Shown here: positions 5,473-14,294 of the stretch, in pieces | Layout of the letters: every line of letters begins with the position of its first letter | Position numbering within the stretch: the stretch's first letter is position 1 | Source of the DNA: RBG-16-66-20 sp036262835 | GTDB lineage: Bacteria; Pseudomonadota; Gammaproteobacteria; Burkholderiales; SG8-39 | Direction: 5' to 3' | DNA length: 45,454 nucleotides | Assembly (NCBI GenBank): GCA_036262835.1 | Contig: DATAID010000038.1 | Coordinates: 1 to 45,454 of the forward strand | Program-made: the position numbers and the translations under genes | Notes under the pieces: model-generated | Database searches by the model: none | What the model was told of the DNA's origin: nothing | The model's input: only the letters and a program-made list of their open reading frames with translations

Positions 5473-6169
5473 GCCGCCAGACGCTGCCGCCTTCCTTGGC
5501 GGCAGCCTTGTCGAGCGAGTCGAGATAGCTTTCGTGCGCCGCGAGCTCGTCCACGGTCGGCGGCAGCACGACGAGCCTGTTCAGCTCGACCATCGCGATC
5601 GCGGCCGCGGCCATGGCGGGCGAGTCGAGCTCCATGACGAGGCTCTCCTGGCCGCGCGTCATGGCGAGGTAGACCTCGGCAAGCAGGCGCGCATCGAGCA
5701 GTGCGCCGTGCAGGGTGCGGTGCGCGTTGTTGATCATGTAGCGCTCGCAAAGCGCGTCGAGCGAGTTCTTCTTGCCCGGGTGCAGCTCGCGCGCCATGGG
5801 CAGCGAGTCGATCACCGTCGCGACGTGGCTGGAGAGCTTGCCCAGCCCGGCCAGCTCGAGCTCCATGTCGAGGAACTCCACGTCGAAGGGCGCGTTGTGG
5901 ATGACGAGGTCGGCGCCCTGCACGTAATCGAGGAACGCTCGTGCGATCTCGGCGAACTTCGGCTTGTCGAGCAAAAACTCCTTCGTGATGCCATGGACCT
6001 TGAGCGCGCCCTCCTCGATGTCGCGCCCGGGATTGACGTAGTGGTGGAAATGCCGCTCCGTCACGTTGCGGCCGAGCAGCTCCACGCAGCCCACCTCGAT
6101 GATCCGGTCGCCCATGCGCGCGTTGAGGCCGGTCGTTTCCGTGTCGAGCACGATGAGCCGCGAGGCCAC
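5462..6169 (-). CDS. dnaQ: DNA polymerase III epsilon subunit (proofreading 3'-5' exonuclease)
   Basis: A 235-residue DEDD exonuclease. Exo I is LDTETTGL at residues 8-15, Exo II is HNAPFDVEFLDME, and Exo III is LHGALLDARLLAEVY with its catalytic His and Asp. The C-terminal part after residue 180 is the alpha-subunit tether. The start is GTG at 6169, overlapping the rnhA stop as TAGTG. The linkage to rnhA, a YafS-like methyltransferase and gloB is conserved in proteobacteria, although in E. coli dnaQ and rnhA diverge whereas here they form one operon. Confidence 0.95.
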   Translation of the reverse strand: MASRLIVLDTETTGLNARMGDRIIEVGCVELLGRNVTERHFHHYVNPGRDIEEGALKVHGITKEFLLDKPKFAEIARAFLDYVQGADLVIHNAPFDVEFLDMELELAGLGKLSSHVATVIDSLPMARELHPGKKNSLDALCERYMINNAHRTLHGALLDARLLAEVYLAMTRGQESLVMELDSPAMAAAAIAMVELNRLVVLPPTVDELAAHESYLDSLDKAAAKEGGSVWRRLS

Positions 6170-6621
6170 TAGGCGACCCCTTTCGCGATCTCATCGCAGC
6201 CGAGGTTGGCGAGCTCGTCCGCGCGCTCGTTCTCCACGTTGCCGGCATGGCCCTTCACCCAGCGCCACTCGATCTCGTGACCACTGGCGAGCTCATCCAG
6301 GCGCCGCCACAGGTCGTCGTTCTTGACCGGCTTCTTGTCGGCGGTCATCCAGCCGCGGCGCTTCCAGGAGTGGATCCACTCCGAGATGCCCTTTTGCACG
6401 TACTGCGAGTCGGTGAAGACCCGCACGCGCGAGCGCTTCTTGAGAGCCGAGAGGCCCTCGATCACGGCGGTAAGCTCCATGCGGTTATTTGTGGTGAGGG
6501 CCTCGCCGCCGAACATCTCTTTCCGGTTCTTGCCCGAAAGCAGGATCACGCCCCAGCCGCCTCGGCCCGGATTGCCCTTGCACGCGCCGTCGGCGTGTAT
6601 CTCGACGACGCTGTCAGTCAT
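6169..6621 (-). CDS. rnhA: ribonuclease HI
   Basis: A 150-residue enzyme that degrades RNA in RNA-DNA hybrids. The catalytic acidic residues are visible: Asp in EIHADGACKGNPG (residues 8-17), Glu in NNRMELTAVIEGL, Asp in RVFTDSQYV, and the final Asp in ENERADELA, after the His-containing loop KGHAGN. Length and motif order match E. coli RNase HI. The ATG at 6621 lies 8 nt inside the end of the methyltransferase gene, so the two are translationally coupled. Confidence 0.96.
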   Translation of the reverse strand: MTDSVVEIHADGACKGNPGRGGWGVILLSGKNRKEMFGGEALTTNNRMELTAVIEGLSALKKRSRVRVFTDSQYVQKGISEWIHSWKRRGWMTADKKPVKNDDLWRRLDELASGHEIEWRWVKGHAGNVENERADELANLGCDEIAKGVA

Positions 6622-7408
6622 CGCGGCGATGGGCGTGGCCGTTCTGGCGCGGGATGCCGTTCTGCTGCGGGATCGCGGCGAGGGCGCGCCGGCGGGCGCG
6701 CTCCTGGCGCCAGGCCGGCGTGATGATGCGCATGCCGTGCACGCGCTTGACCGCGCGCACCACGTACAGCCCGCCCAGGATCGGCCACCAGCGGTCGCCC
6801 GCCTTTTCCATGAAGGCACAGCGCTCGAGCCACTGCGGGTTGGCAAAGGGCGGCGCATAGCGGCCAAAGCGCCCCCCGTTCAGCTCGAAGCCGAGCAGGT
6901 GCAGCCAGTCCTTCAAGCGCAGCAGGCCGATGAAGCGCGCGTCCCAGGGCGAGCCTGAGCGCCGGGCGGAAAAGATCTGGCGCAATCGCCAGAGCGAGGC
7001 CGGATTGAATCCGGAGATCACCAGTTGACCCTCGGGCATGAGCACGCGCTCGGCCTCGCGCAGCACCAGGTGCGGATCGGCCGAAGTCTCCAGGACGTGC
7101 GGCAGGACGACGAGGTCCACGCTCTGGTTGGCGAGCGGCAGCTGCATCGGGTCGGCGGCGAGCGCCGCGCCGTGCTCGAGCGCCAGGGCGAAGCGGAACG
7201 GAATGCGGTTGCCGCGCAGGAAGTCGATCCCGGGCAGCCCGACCTGGAGCGCCTTGTAGCCGAACACGTCCTCGGTCGCGCTCTCGAACTGGCCGAGCTC
7301 CCAGTCGAGCACGTAGCGGCCCTGCGGCGTCTGCAGCCACTCGGCCAGCGCCGCGCGCGCGCCGTTATACTTGTGAGCGCCGCTGTTGATGAAAGATTGG
7401 CGATCCAT
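6614..7408 (-). CDS. YafS-like class I SAM-dependent methyltransferase
   Basis: A 264-residue protein whose middle holds a methyltransferase core: LPLANQSVDLVVLPHVLE (motif II/III region), then EAERVLMPEGQLVISGFNP. The motif I region (FALALEHGAALAADP) is degenerate, as in YafS proteins. The substrate is unknown. Its ATG (7408-7406) overlaps the gloB ATG (7407-7409) on the other strand within CCATGG, so the two genes diverge with no spacer and their promoters must lie inside each other's coding sequence. A start further upstream is possible but would overlap gloB more. Confidence 0.8.
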   Translation of the reverse strand: MDRQSFINSGAHKYNGARAALAEWLQTPQGRYVLDWELGQFESATEDVFGYKALQVGLPGIDFLRGNRIPFRFALALEHGAALAADPMQLPLANQSVDLVVLPHVLETSADPHLVLREAERVLMPEGQLVISGFNPASLWRLRQIFSARRSGSPWDARFIGLLRLKDWLHLLGFELNGGRFGRYAPPFANPQWLERCAFMEKAGDRWWPILGGLYVVRAVKRVHGMRIITPAWRQERARRRALAAIPQQNGIPRQNGHAHRRDD

Positions 7409-8168
7409 GGAAATCGTTCCGCTACCCGCATTCCGAGACAACTACATCTGGACGCTGCGCGACGGCCGTCACGCGGCGGTCGTCGACCCCGGCGAGGCCG
7501 GGCCGGTGAAAGCGTATCTGGCGAAGGAGAAGCTGGAGCTCGTCGCCATCCTCGCCACGCACCATCATCCGGACCACACCGGCGGCATCGCCGAGCTGAT
7601 CGCCGCGAAGCGCGTGCCGGTGCACGGGCCGAAGGGCGAGCCGATTCCCGCGCTCACGCATCCGGTGGGCCAGGGCGACAAGGTGGAGATTCCGGAGCTC
7701 GCCGCGTCGTTCACCGTGCTGGACATTCCCGGGCATACGCGTGCGCATGTCGCCTATTATGGCCTAGGCGCGCTCTTCTGCGGCGACACGCTCTTCGCCT
7801 GCGGCTGCGGGCGCGTGTTCGAAGGCACGCCCGAGCAGATGCTCGAGTCGCTCTCCAAGCTCGCCGCGCTCCCCGACGCCACGCGCGTCTATTGCGGGCA
7901 CGAGTACACGCTCGCCAACATCGAGTTCGCGCGCCAGGTCGACCCGGACAACGCGACGCTCAAGGCGCGCGAGGAAAAAGCGCGCCAGCAGCGCGCGGCG
8001 GGCAAGCCGACGCTGCCTTCGACGCTCGGGGAGGAGCGCGCGACCAATCCGTTCCTGCGCTGCGCCGAGCCGGTCGTGGTCGAATCCGCGAATAAATACC
8101 TTGGCGCCCGCGTCGCCGATCCTGTACGGGTTTTCGCCGCCATCCGCGACTGGAAAAATCGGGTCTAA
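7407..8168 (+). CDS. gloB: hydroxyacylglutathione hydrolase (glyoxalase II)
   Basis: A 253-residue metallo-beta-lactamase-fold thioesterase that hydrolyses S-lactoylglutathione to lactate and glutathione. It begins MEIVPLPAFRDNYIW, the standard GloB N-terminus, which fixes the start at 7407 rather than the in-frame ATG at 7389. The metal-binding motif THHHPDHTGG is followed by IPGHTRAHV, FCGDTLFACGCGR and YCGHEYT, with the C-terminal substrate-binding segment after residue 165 (ATNPFLRC). All expected binuclear-site ligands appear present. Confidence 0.95.
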   Translation: MEIVPLPAFRDNYIWTLRDGRHAAVVDPGEAGPVKAYLAKEKLELVAILATHHHPDHTGGIAELIAAKRVPVHGPKGEPIPALTHPVGQGDKVEIPELAASFTVLDIPGHTRAHVAYYGLGALFCGDTLFACGCGRVFEGTPEQMLESLSKLAALPDATRVYCGHEYTLANIEFARQVDPDNATLKAREEKARQQRAAGKPTLPSTLGEERATNPFLRCAEPVVVESANKYLGARVADPVRVFAAIRDWKNRV

Positions 8169-8176
8169 TACCGGCT

Positions 8177-9697
8177 GTGCGAGCGGCCGCGTACCGGATT
8201 GTTACGATCGCTGCGTGCGCGCTCCTCGCGGCGTGCGCGACGCAGGCGCCGCAGGAAAAGCCCGCCCCGGCGCCGCAGGTGCGCACCGATTCGCCGGTGC
8301 TCGGCTTTCGCGACGTACCGCCGGCGCCCAATCCCCTCCTCGCCAGCCCCCTCGACGCGAGCCGCCTGCCTCCCTTCGAAGGCAGCCGCGAGGAGGTGAA
8401 GGACCGGGTCGTGAAGCGCGTCGACCGCACGGTCCATCGCGACGACCTGTGGCAGCGCATCCGCGACGGCTTCCAGATGCCGGACCTGACCGGGCCGCTC
8501 GTCGACGAGAAAGTGGCCTGGTACGTGGCGCGGCCCGACTACCTGAAGCGCGTGTTCGAGCGCAGCCGCCGCTACCTGTACCACATCGTCGAGGAGATCG
8601 AGAAGCGCGGCCTGCCCACCGAGCTCGCGCTGCTGCCGATGGTCGAGAGCTCCTTCAACCCGATGGCGTACTCGCGCGCGCACGCCTCGGGCCTGTGGCA
8701 GTTCATCCCGGGCACGGGCAAGCGCTACGAGCTCGCGCAGAACTGGTGGTACGACGGGCGGCGCGACATCATCGCCTCGACCGACGCGGCGCTCGAATAC
8801 CTGAAGGACATCTACGAGATGAACGGCGACTGGCAGCTCGCGCTCGCCTCCTACAACTGGGGCGAGAACGCGGTCGCGCGCGCCGTGGAGAGGAACCGGC
8901 GCGAGGGGCTGCCCATCGACTACATGAGCCTCAACATGCCGGCCGAGACGCGCAACTACGTGCCCAAGCTCCAGGCGCTGAAGAACATCATCGCCAATCC
9001 CCAGCTCTTCGGCATCGAGCTCGACCCGATCCCCAACCTGCCCTACTTCACCGCGCTCACGCGCACGATCGACATCGACGTGCGGCTCGCCGCCAAGCTC
9101 GCCGAGATGACGGTCGAGGAGTTCATCGCCCTCAACCCGGGCTTCAGCCGCCCGGTCATCCGCGCCGCGCACACGCCGCGCATCGTGCTGCCCGCCGACC
9201 GGGTCGAGGTCTTCCACGAGAACCTCGCCAAGTACGACGAGAAGTCGCTCGTGTCCTGGCAGGCCTACACGCCGAAGAAGGGCGACACGCTCGAGTCGAT
9301 CGCGCGCAAGCACCACATGAGCCTCGCGCAGCTGAAGGAAGTGAACGGCATCGCGCCGCGTTCGCGCGGGCTGCCGTCGCTGCTCGTGGTGCCGTCCAAT
9401 GGCGGGGTCGAGCTCGGGCGCATGCCGATCATGTATGCGCCACCGATCCCGGTGTCCGGGCCGCGCAAGTTCACCCACACGGTGAAGCACGGCGAGACGC
9501 TCGCCTCGATCGCCGGACGGTACCGGGTGAGCGTCGCGGACCTGAAGCGCTGGAACAAGATCGGGCGGCTCTCCGCCGGCCAGCGCCTGACCATCGTGAC
9601 CCACCACCGCGCCGCGCCAAAGCGCCACGCGGTGAAGGTCAAGGGCAAGCCGCGCCAACCAACCGTGTCAAAGTCCTCAAGGAAGTCAGGCACTTAA
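8177..9697 (+). CDS. mltD: membrane-bound lytic murein transglycosylase D with two LysM domains
   Basis: A 506-residue lipoprotein that cleaves peptidoglycan glycan strands. The signal peptide ends in LLAAC (lipidated Cys20). The lysozyme-like SLT domain spans about residues 135-260: LPMVESSFNP with catalytic Glu157, then ASGLWQFIPGTG and ASYNWGENAV. Two LysM repeats follow (YTPKKGDTLESIARKHHMS near 360, and HTVKHGETLASIAGRYRVS near 440), with a basic tail. The start is GTG 8177, eight bases after the gloB stop, so it is probably co-transcribed. Confidence 0.93.
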   Translation: MRAAAYRIVTIAACALLAACATQAPQEKPAPAPQVRTDSPVLGFRDVPPAPNPLLASPLDASRLPPFEGSREEVKDRVVKRVDRTVHRDDLWQRIRDGFQMPDLTGPLVDEKVAWYVARPDYLKRVFERSRRYLYHIVEEIEKRGLPTELALLPMVESSFNPMAYSRAHASGLWQFIPGTGKRYELAQNWWYDGRRDIIASTDAALEYLKDIYEMNGDWQLALASYNWGENAVARAVERNRREGLPIDYMSLNMPAETRNYVPKLQALKNIIANPQLFGIELDPIPNLPYFTALTRTIDIDVRLAAKLAEMTVEEFIALNPGFSRPVIRAAHTPRIVLPADRVEVFHENLAKYDEKSLVSWQAYTPKKGDTLESIARKHHMSLAQLKEVNGIAPRSRGLPSLLVVPSNGGVELGRMPIMYAPPIPVSGPRKFTHTVKHGETLASIAGRYRVSVADLKRWNKIGRLSAGQRLTIVTHHRAAPKRHAVKVKGKPRQPTVSKSSRKSGT

Positions 9698-9704
9698 AGG
9701 TAGA

Positions 9705-10286
9705 ATGGCGGCCATGGACCGGGTCTTCCGGAGGGCCGTCTTTTTCCTTCTGCTCCTCGCCTTTGCCGCGCCGGCGGCGGCGATGGACCCGATCCTCATG
9801 TTCGTCTTCAGCGTCGCCCGCGAAATGATGGAGGCGAACGCCGCGCGCCCGCCGGCCTCGAAGCCCCTCCCCGAGATGGGCATGGCGAGCCTCCCCGACT
9901 TCCCGAAGGTCTATCCCGGCACCATGATCGAGCCGGCGCACCTGCGCCAGTTGATCGACGACTGCTTTCCCTACCTCTCCGATTCGCGCCGCGCCGAGAT
10001 CTTCGACGCGCTGAACGCGGAGCTGCTCAATCCCAAGAACGCGCCGATCCGCGCCTCGATGATCGACTACTTCGCCGAGAAGGCCTTCGCGGTCAGGGCC
10101 GCGCAGCAGCGGCTGGAGAAGATGAGCACGAAGGAAAAGGAATTCCTCGCCGGCGAGTTCAAGAAGGAAGTCGCCGGGCTTCCGCCGGAAGAAAAAGCCC
10201 GCGTGACGGGGCTGTTGCGAGAAGGCCTGCTGCCGGTGCCGAGCGACTTCAATCGCATGCTTCTCGGCACGGTCGAATCGGAATAG
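9705..10286 (+). CDS. secreted hypothetical protein
   Basis: A 193-residue protein with a clear Sec signal peptide (RRAVFFLLLLAFAAPAAA, cut before MDPILMF). The mature part is helical and charged, with segments such as IEPAHLRQLIDDCFPYLSDS and LEKMSTKEKEFLAGEFKKEV. No known domain is recognised. Start choices are ATG 9705, with AAAGG 8 nt upstream, or ATG 9714. A TAGAAT hexamer immediately before the start could be a -10 giving a near-leaderless message. It may be periplasmic and follows mltD closely. Confidence 0.6.
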   Translation: MAAMDRVFRRAVFFLLLLAFAAPAAAMDPILMFVFSVAREMMEANAARPPASKPLPEMGMASLPDFPKVYPGTMIEPAHLRQLIDDCFPYLSDSRRAEIFDALNAELLNPKNAPIRASMIDYFAEKAFAVRAAQQRLEKMSTKEKEFLAGEFKKEVAGLPPEEKARVTGLLREGLLPVPSDFNRMLLGTVESE

Positions 10287-10301
10287 CGTTCTGCTTTTTT
10301 C

Positions 10302-11921
10302 CTAGCTCGTTCCCACCCTCGGCACCGCGGAAAGCAAGGCGCGGGTGTAGTCGTCCTGCGGGCTGCGCAGCACCGCCTGCGCGGCGCCGTGCTCGACGAT
10401 GCGCCCCTGGTACATCACCGCCACCTCGTGCGCGAGGTATTCGACCACGGCGATGTTGTGCGTGATGAAGAGATAGGCGATGCCCAGGCGCTCCTGCAGC
10501 GACTTGAGCAGGTTGAGGATCTGCGCCTGCACCGACACGTCGAGCGCGCTCGTCGGCTCGTCGCAGACGATCAGCTTCGGCTCCACCGCGAGCGCGCGCG
10601 CGATCGCGATCCGCTGGCGCTGGCCGCCGGAGAATTCGTGCGGATAGCGCCCGAGCGCCTCGCGCGGCAGCCCCACCTGCTCGAGGAGCTCCGCCATGCG
10701 CGCGGCGCGCCCGGCATCGCTCGTGCCGACGCCGAGGCTCTTCATGCCCTCGGCGAGGATGTCGGTCACGCGCATGCGCGGATTGAGCGAGGCGTAGGGA
10801 TCCTGGAAGACGATCTGCATCGCCCGGCGCCTGGAGCGCAGCTCGGCGCGCGAGAGCATGCGCAGGCTCGTCCCCTCGAAGATCACCTCGCCGCCGGTCG
10901 GCTCGATCAGCCTCAGCATCGCCTTGCCCGCGGTGGTCTTGCCGCTGCCCGATTCGCCGACGAGCGCGAGCGTGCGGCCTGCGCGCACGGCGAGCGACAC
11001 GCCGTCCACCGCGCGCACGTGGCCGACCACCCGCTTGAAGACGCCCTTGCGGATCGGGAACCAGACCTTGAGGTCGCGCGCCTCGGCGATCACAGGGGCG
11101 TCGGCGGAGGCGGCCTGCGCCTCTTCGCTGACGCGGCCCGGCAGGCGCTCGGGCAGCGCGGCGAAAAGCTTCTGCGAATACGGATGCCGGGGCGCGCGGA
11201 AGAACTCCTCGCGCGAGGCGAGCTCGACGATCTTGCCCTCGCGCATCACCGCCACCCGCTGCGCCATCTGCCAGACGATGCCCAGGTCGTGCGTGATGAA
11301 GAGGATGGCCATCTGCCGCTCCGCCTGCAGCTGCTTGAGCAGCTCGAGGATCTGCGCCTGAATCGTCACGTCGAGCGCGGTCGTGGGCTCGTCCGCGATC
11401 AGCACTTCCGGATCGGCCGCGAGCGCCGCCGCGATCATCACGCGCTGGCGCTGGCCGCCCGAGAGCTGGAACGGAAACGAATGGATGCGGCTCTCGGGGT
11501 CCGGAATTCCGACCGCCTTCAGCAATTCAAGGACTTTGGCTTCCGGGTTCCTGTCCCTGGAATGTCTTTCAATGACTTCAGCAATCTGGCGCCCCACCGT
11601 GAGAACCGGGTTGAGCGCGGTCGAGGGCTCCTGGAAGATCATCGCCACGCGCCGCCCGCGCACCGCGCGCATCGCCGCCTCGGGAAGCGCGAGCAGCTCC
11701 TGGCCGTCGAGCAGCACCCGCCCGTCGGCGATCCGCCCGGCCTCGGGCAGGAGCCGCATGACCGAGAGCGCCGTCATCGACTTGCCGCTCCCCGACTCGC
11801 CCACGAGCGCGAAGCACTCGCCCCTGGCGATCTCGAAGTCGATGCCGTCCACCGCGCGCACTTCGCCCGAGGCGGCGTCGAGCCGCGTGTTCAGGTTGGC
11901 GACCTGCAGCACGGCGCTCAT
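10302..11921 (-). CDS. yejF: peptide ABC transporter, duplicated ATPase subunit (YejF-type)
   Basis: A 539-residue protein with two complete ABC domains. Domain 1 has GESGSGKSMTAL, LSGGQRQRVMIA and VLIADEPTTALD; domain 2 has GESGSGKTTAGK, FSGGQRQRIAIA and LIVCDEPTSALD. Fused double ATPases of this kind power the YejABEF transporter, which in E. coli takes up peptides and microcin C. It is the last gene of a five-gene leftward operon starting at 16819. A short lower-GC patch near 11510-11590 encodes the variable helix ERHSRDRNPEAKVLELL. Confidence 0.92.
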   Translation of the reverse strand: MSAVLQVANLNTRLDAASGEVRAVDGIDFEIARGECFALVGESGSGKSMTALSVMRLLPEAGRIADGRVLLDGQELLALPEAAMRAVRGRRVAMIFQEPSTALNPVLTVGRQIAEVIERHSRDRNPEAKVLELLKAVGIPDPESRIHSFPFQLSGGQRQRVMIAAALAADPEVLIADEPTTALDVTIQAQILELLKQLQAERQMAILFITHDLGIVWQMAQRVAVMREGKIVELASREEFFRAPRHPYSQKLFAALPERLPGRVSEEAQAASADAPVIAEARDLKVWFPIRKGVFKRVVGHVRAVDGVSLAVRAGRTLALVGESGSGKTTAGKAMLRLIEPTGGEVIFEGTSLRMLSRAELRSRRRAMQIVFQDPYASLNPRMRVTDILAEGMKSLGVGTSDAGRAARMAELLEQVGLPREALGRYPHEFSGGQRQRIAIARALAVEPKLIVCDEPTSALDVSVQAQILNLLKSLQERLGIAYLFITHNIAVVEYLAHEVAVMYQGRIVEHGAAQAVLRSPQDDYTRALLSAVPRVGTS

Positions 11922-11928
11922 GCTGCCC

Positions 11929-13314
11929 TCATGTCGCCACCTGCATGCGCACGCGCGGGTCGAAGCCGTCTCGCACCGCGTCCGCGAAGAGGTTGGCGGC
12001 GAGGACAAGCGCGAACATGAAGGTGAACGCGGTCGCGAGCGTCCACCACACGATCGGCTCGCGCGACATCTCCAGGCGCGCGGCGTTGATCATGACGCCG
12101 AAGCTGTTGGTCGAGGGGTCGACGCCGACCCCGACGTAGGAGAGCACCGCCTCGGCGAGGACGAAGCCGGAGAAGTCCATCACCACGGCGATGATCACGA
12201 TGTGCGAGACGTTCGGCAGGATGTGCCGCGACAGCACGCGCGTGTCGCGCACGCCGAACGCATGCGCGGCCTGGATGTACTCGAGCTGCGAGAGCTTGAG
12301 CGTCTCGCCGCGCAGGAGCCGCGCGAGGCCGGTCCAGCTGGTGAGCCCCAGGATCGCGCAGAGCACGAGGAGCCTGAAGTCCGAGCGCTGCGCGGCAAGC
12401 GAGAACCACTCCGGATGGCGCTCGATCACGACCTGCAGCATGAGCACCGAGGCGGCGATGAGCAGCACCCCCGGGATCGAGTTGAGCGTCGTATAGACAT
12501 ACTGGATGACGTCGTCCACCCAGCCGCGGAAGTAGCCGGCCATGATGCCCAGCGCCACGCCGACCGGGAGCAGCACGAGCGTGGTGATGGTGCCGATGAC
12601 GAGGCTCGTGCGGATCGACTTGAGCGCGCTGTAGAACACGTCCTGCCCCACCTTGTCGGTGCCGAGCACGTGGTAGCCCGAGGAGAGCGCGAACGCCGGG
12701 CCGGCGAGGAGCAGGAGCACACCCAGGGCCCCGAGCGCGGAATTCCAGGGGATTTGCGGTTTTGCTTTCCCCAGCAGTTTTACCAGAACGAAACATAGGA
12801 GAAAGGCGACAAGAGAAAAACCCAGACCCTTGAGAACGCGGCCGGCGACGTCTGCCCCCCACTCACCCTCATCCTTGAGGTGCGCCCCGCCATAGCGCAG
12901 CCGCGCGAAATCGCGCACCTGCTTGCCGCCCGGCAGCTCCATCAGCTCCTTCGCATAGGAGCGGGTGGCGAGCGGCGCCGAGTAGGTCTTCTCGCCGCGG
13001 CCGCGCAGCCCCGAAAGCCCGAGGTCGAGCACGGAGAGCACCTCGGTCGAGTACGCGGTCGCGCTGCCCTCCTTCCCCGGCAGGGCAAGCCGCAGGTGCG
13101 CCGAATCGAGCAGGCCGATGCCCACGTAGGCGACCAGCACGACGAGGGAGGCCATGCCCGGAGGACTGCGAAAGACGCGCGCCCAGGGCGCCGCCAGGTG
13201 CGGGTGGCGGCGGCAATACAGCGTATAGCCGGCGACGATGGCGACCAGAAGCCAGACCAGCAGATCGGTGGCGAGCACGATCCAGACGAAGCTGCCTGTG
13301 CTGAAGACCGGCAC
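11929..13314 (-). CDS. yejE: peptide ABC transporter permease (YejE-type)
   Basis: A 461-residue inner-membrane permease. It begins with GTG at 13314, overlapping the yejB stop as TAGTG. Two N-terminal membrane segments and a long extracytoplasmic stretch (about residues 70-150) precede the conserved BPD-permease core. The EAA loop is ALAAHAFGVRDTRVLSRHILP-like. It is clearly longer than E. coli YejE (about 340), the extra being mostly the N-terminal loop. A low-GC patch (about 12745-12835) encodes the membrane helix SLVAFLLCFVLVKLLGKAK. Confidence 0.9.
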   Translation of the reverse strand: MPVFSTGSFVWIVLATDLLVWLLVAIVAGYTLYCRRHPHLAAPWARVFRSPPGMASLVVLVAYVGIGLLDSAHLRLALPGKEGSATAYSTEVLSVLDLGLSGLRGRGEKTYSAPLATRSYAKELMELPGGKQVRDFARLRYGGAHLKDEGEWGADVAGRVLKGLGFSLVAFLLCFVLVKLLGKAKPQIPWNSALGALGVLLLLAGPAFALSSGYHVLGTDKVGQDVFYSALKSIRTSLVIGTITTLVLLPVGVALGIMAGYFRGWVDDVIQYVYTTLNSIPGVLLIAASVLMLQVVIERHPEWFSLAAQRSDFRLLVLCAILGLTSWTGLARLLRGETLKLSQLEYIQAAHAFGVRDTRVLSRHILPNVSHIVIIAVVMDFSGFVLAEAVLSYVGVGVDPSTNSFGVMINAARLEMSREPIVWWTLATAFTFMFALVLAANLFADAVRDGFDPRVRMQVAT

Positions 13315-14291
13315 TAGCTGAGCCTTATTCTCGGATCGACCGCGGTGTAGGAGATGTCGGTGAGGATGAGGCCGACGATGTAGAGCACCGAGCCGATGAA
13401 GACCATGGAGCGCACCACCGCGAAGTCCTGCGCCGCGATCGCGTCGATGGTGTAGCTGCCGAGGCCGGGAATGCCGAAGAACGACTCGGAGAGCAGGCTG
13501 CCGAGGAAAAGGAGCGGGATCACGACGACCACGCCCGTCAAAATCGGGATGAGCGCGTTCCTCAGCACGTGGCGGAACATGACCACGGACTCGGCGAGGC
13601 CCTTCGCGCGCGCGGTGCGCACGTAGTCCCGGTTGATCTCCTCGAGGAAGAGGGTGCGGTACCAGCGGCTGCTCGCCCCGATGCCGCTGACGATGCCGAT
13701 CAGCACGGGCAGGATGAGGAAGCGCGCGGCATCCAATCCGCCCGCGTAGCCCGAGATCGGCACGAGGTGCCAGAGCTTGGAGGCGATGAACTGGCCGCCG
13801 ATGATGTAGAAGAGCGTGGAGATGGACATCATGGCGACGCAGGCCACCACGCCCCACACGTCGAGGTAAGTCGCGCGAAAGAACGCCATCAGCAGCGCAA
13901 AAGAGATGCAGACGGCGAGGCCCACGAGGAAGACGGGGATCGCGAGCGAGAGGCTCGGCCACATGCGCGTGCGGATCTCGGTGGCGATGTCGCGCTTGTC
14001 CTCCGAGTAGCCGAAGTCGAGAACGAAGAGCCGCACGGACTTCTGGAAGAAGATGGTCTGGGTGGCCTTTTGCAGGCCTTGCGCCTTGTCATTCCAGAGC
14101 AGCGGCAGGTTGTAGCCCCTCTCCTCCTTCCACTTTTCCACCGCCTCGGGCGTGACGCGCCGCGCGCCAAGCTGCATGCGCGCCATGTCGTCGGGCGTGT
14201 TGACGACGAAGAAGAGCGCGAAGGTGATGAGGTTGACCCCGATCAGGATCGGGACGGCATACAGGACGCGGCGGACGATGTAGGCGAACAT
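13314..14291 (-). CDS. yejB: peptide ABC transporter permease (YejB-type)
   Basis: A 325-residue DppB/OppB-class permease. It has the characteristic N-terminus (YIVRRVLYAVPILIGVNLITF), about six membrane segments and the ATPase-contacting EAA loop DYVRTARAKGLAESVVMFRH. It pairs with the YejE-type permease, whose start codon overlaps this stop. The PH-domain gene ends three bases upstream of its ATG, so all lie in one transcript. Confidence 0.92.
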   Translation of the reverse strand: MFAYIVRRVLYAVPILIGVNLITFALFFVVNTPDDMARMQLGARRVTPEAVEKWKEERGYNLPLLWNDKAQGLQKATQTIFFQKSVRLFVLDFGYSEDKRDIATEIRTRMWPSLSLAIPVFLVGLAVCISFALLMAFFRATYLDVWGVVACVAMMSISTLFYIIGGQFIASKLWHLVPISGYAGGLDAARFLILPVLIGIVSGIGASSRWYRTLFLEEINRDYVRTARAKGLAESVVMFRHVLRNALIPILTGVVVVIPLLFLGSLLSESFFGIPGLGSYTIDAIAAQDFAVVRSMVFIGSVLYIVGLILTDISYTAVDPRIRLS

Positions 14292-14294
14292 GCC

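Noticed and set aside
8101..9828. A long open frame overlapping mltD in another phase
   Set aside because: It is an Arg/Ala/Pro-rich shadow of a high-GC gene. The mltD frame has a lipoprotein signal, SLT and LysM domains.
10287..10301. Rho-independent terminator between the secreted protein gene and yejF
   Set aside because: A T-run is present but no stable stem precedes it.
10389..12020. A 543-codon plus-strand frame opposite yejF
   Set aside because: The composition (His, Arg, Leu, Ala rich) is that of antisense GC-rich shadow frames. yejF on the minus strand carries two complete ATPase domains.
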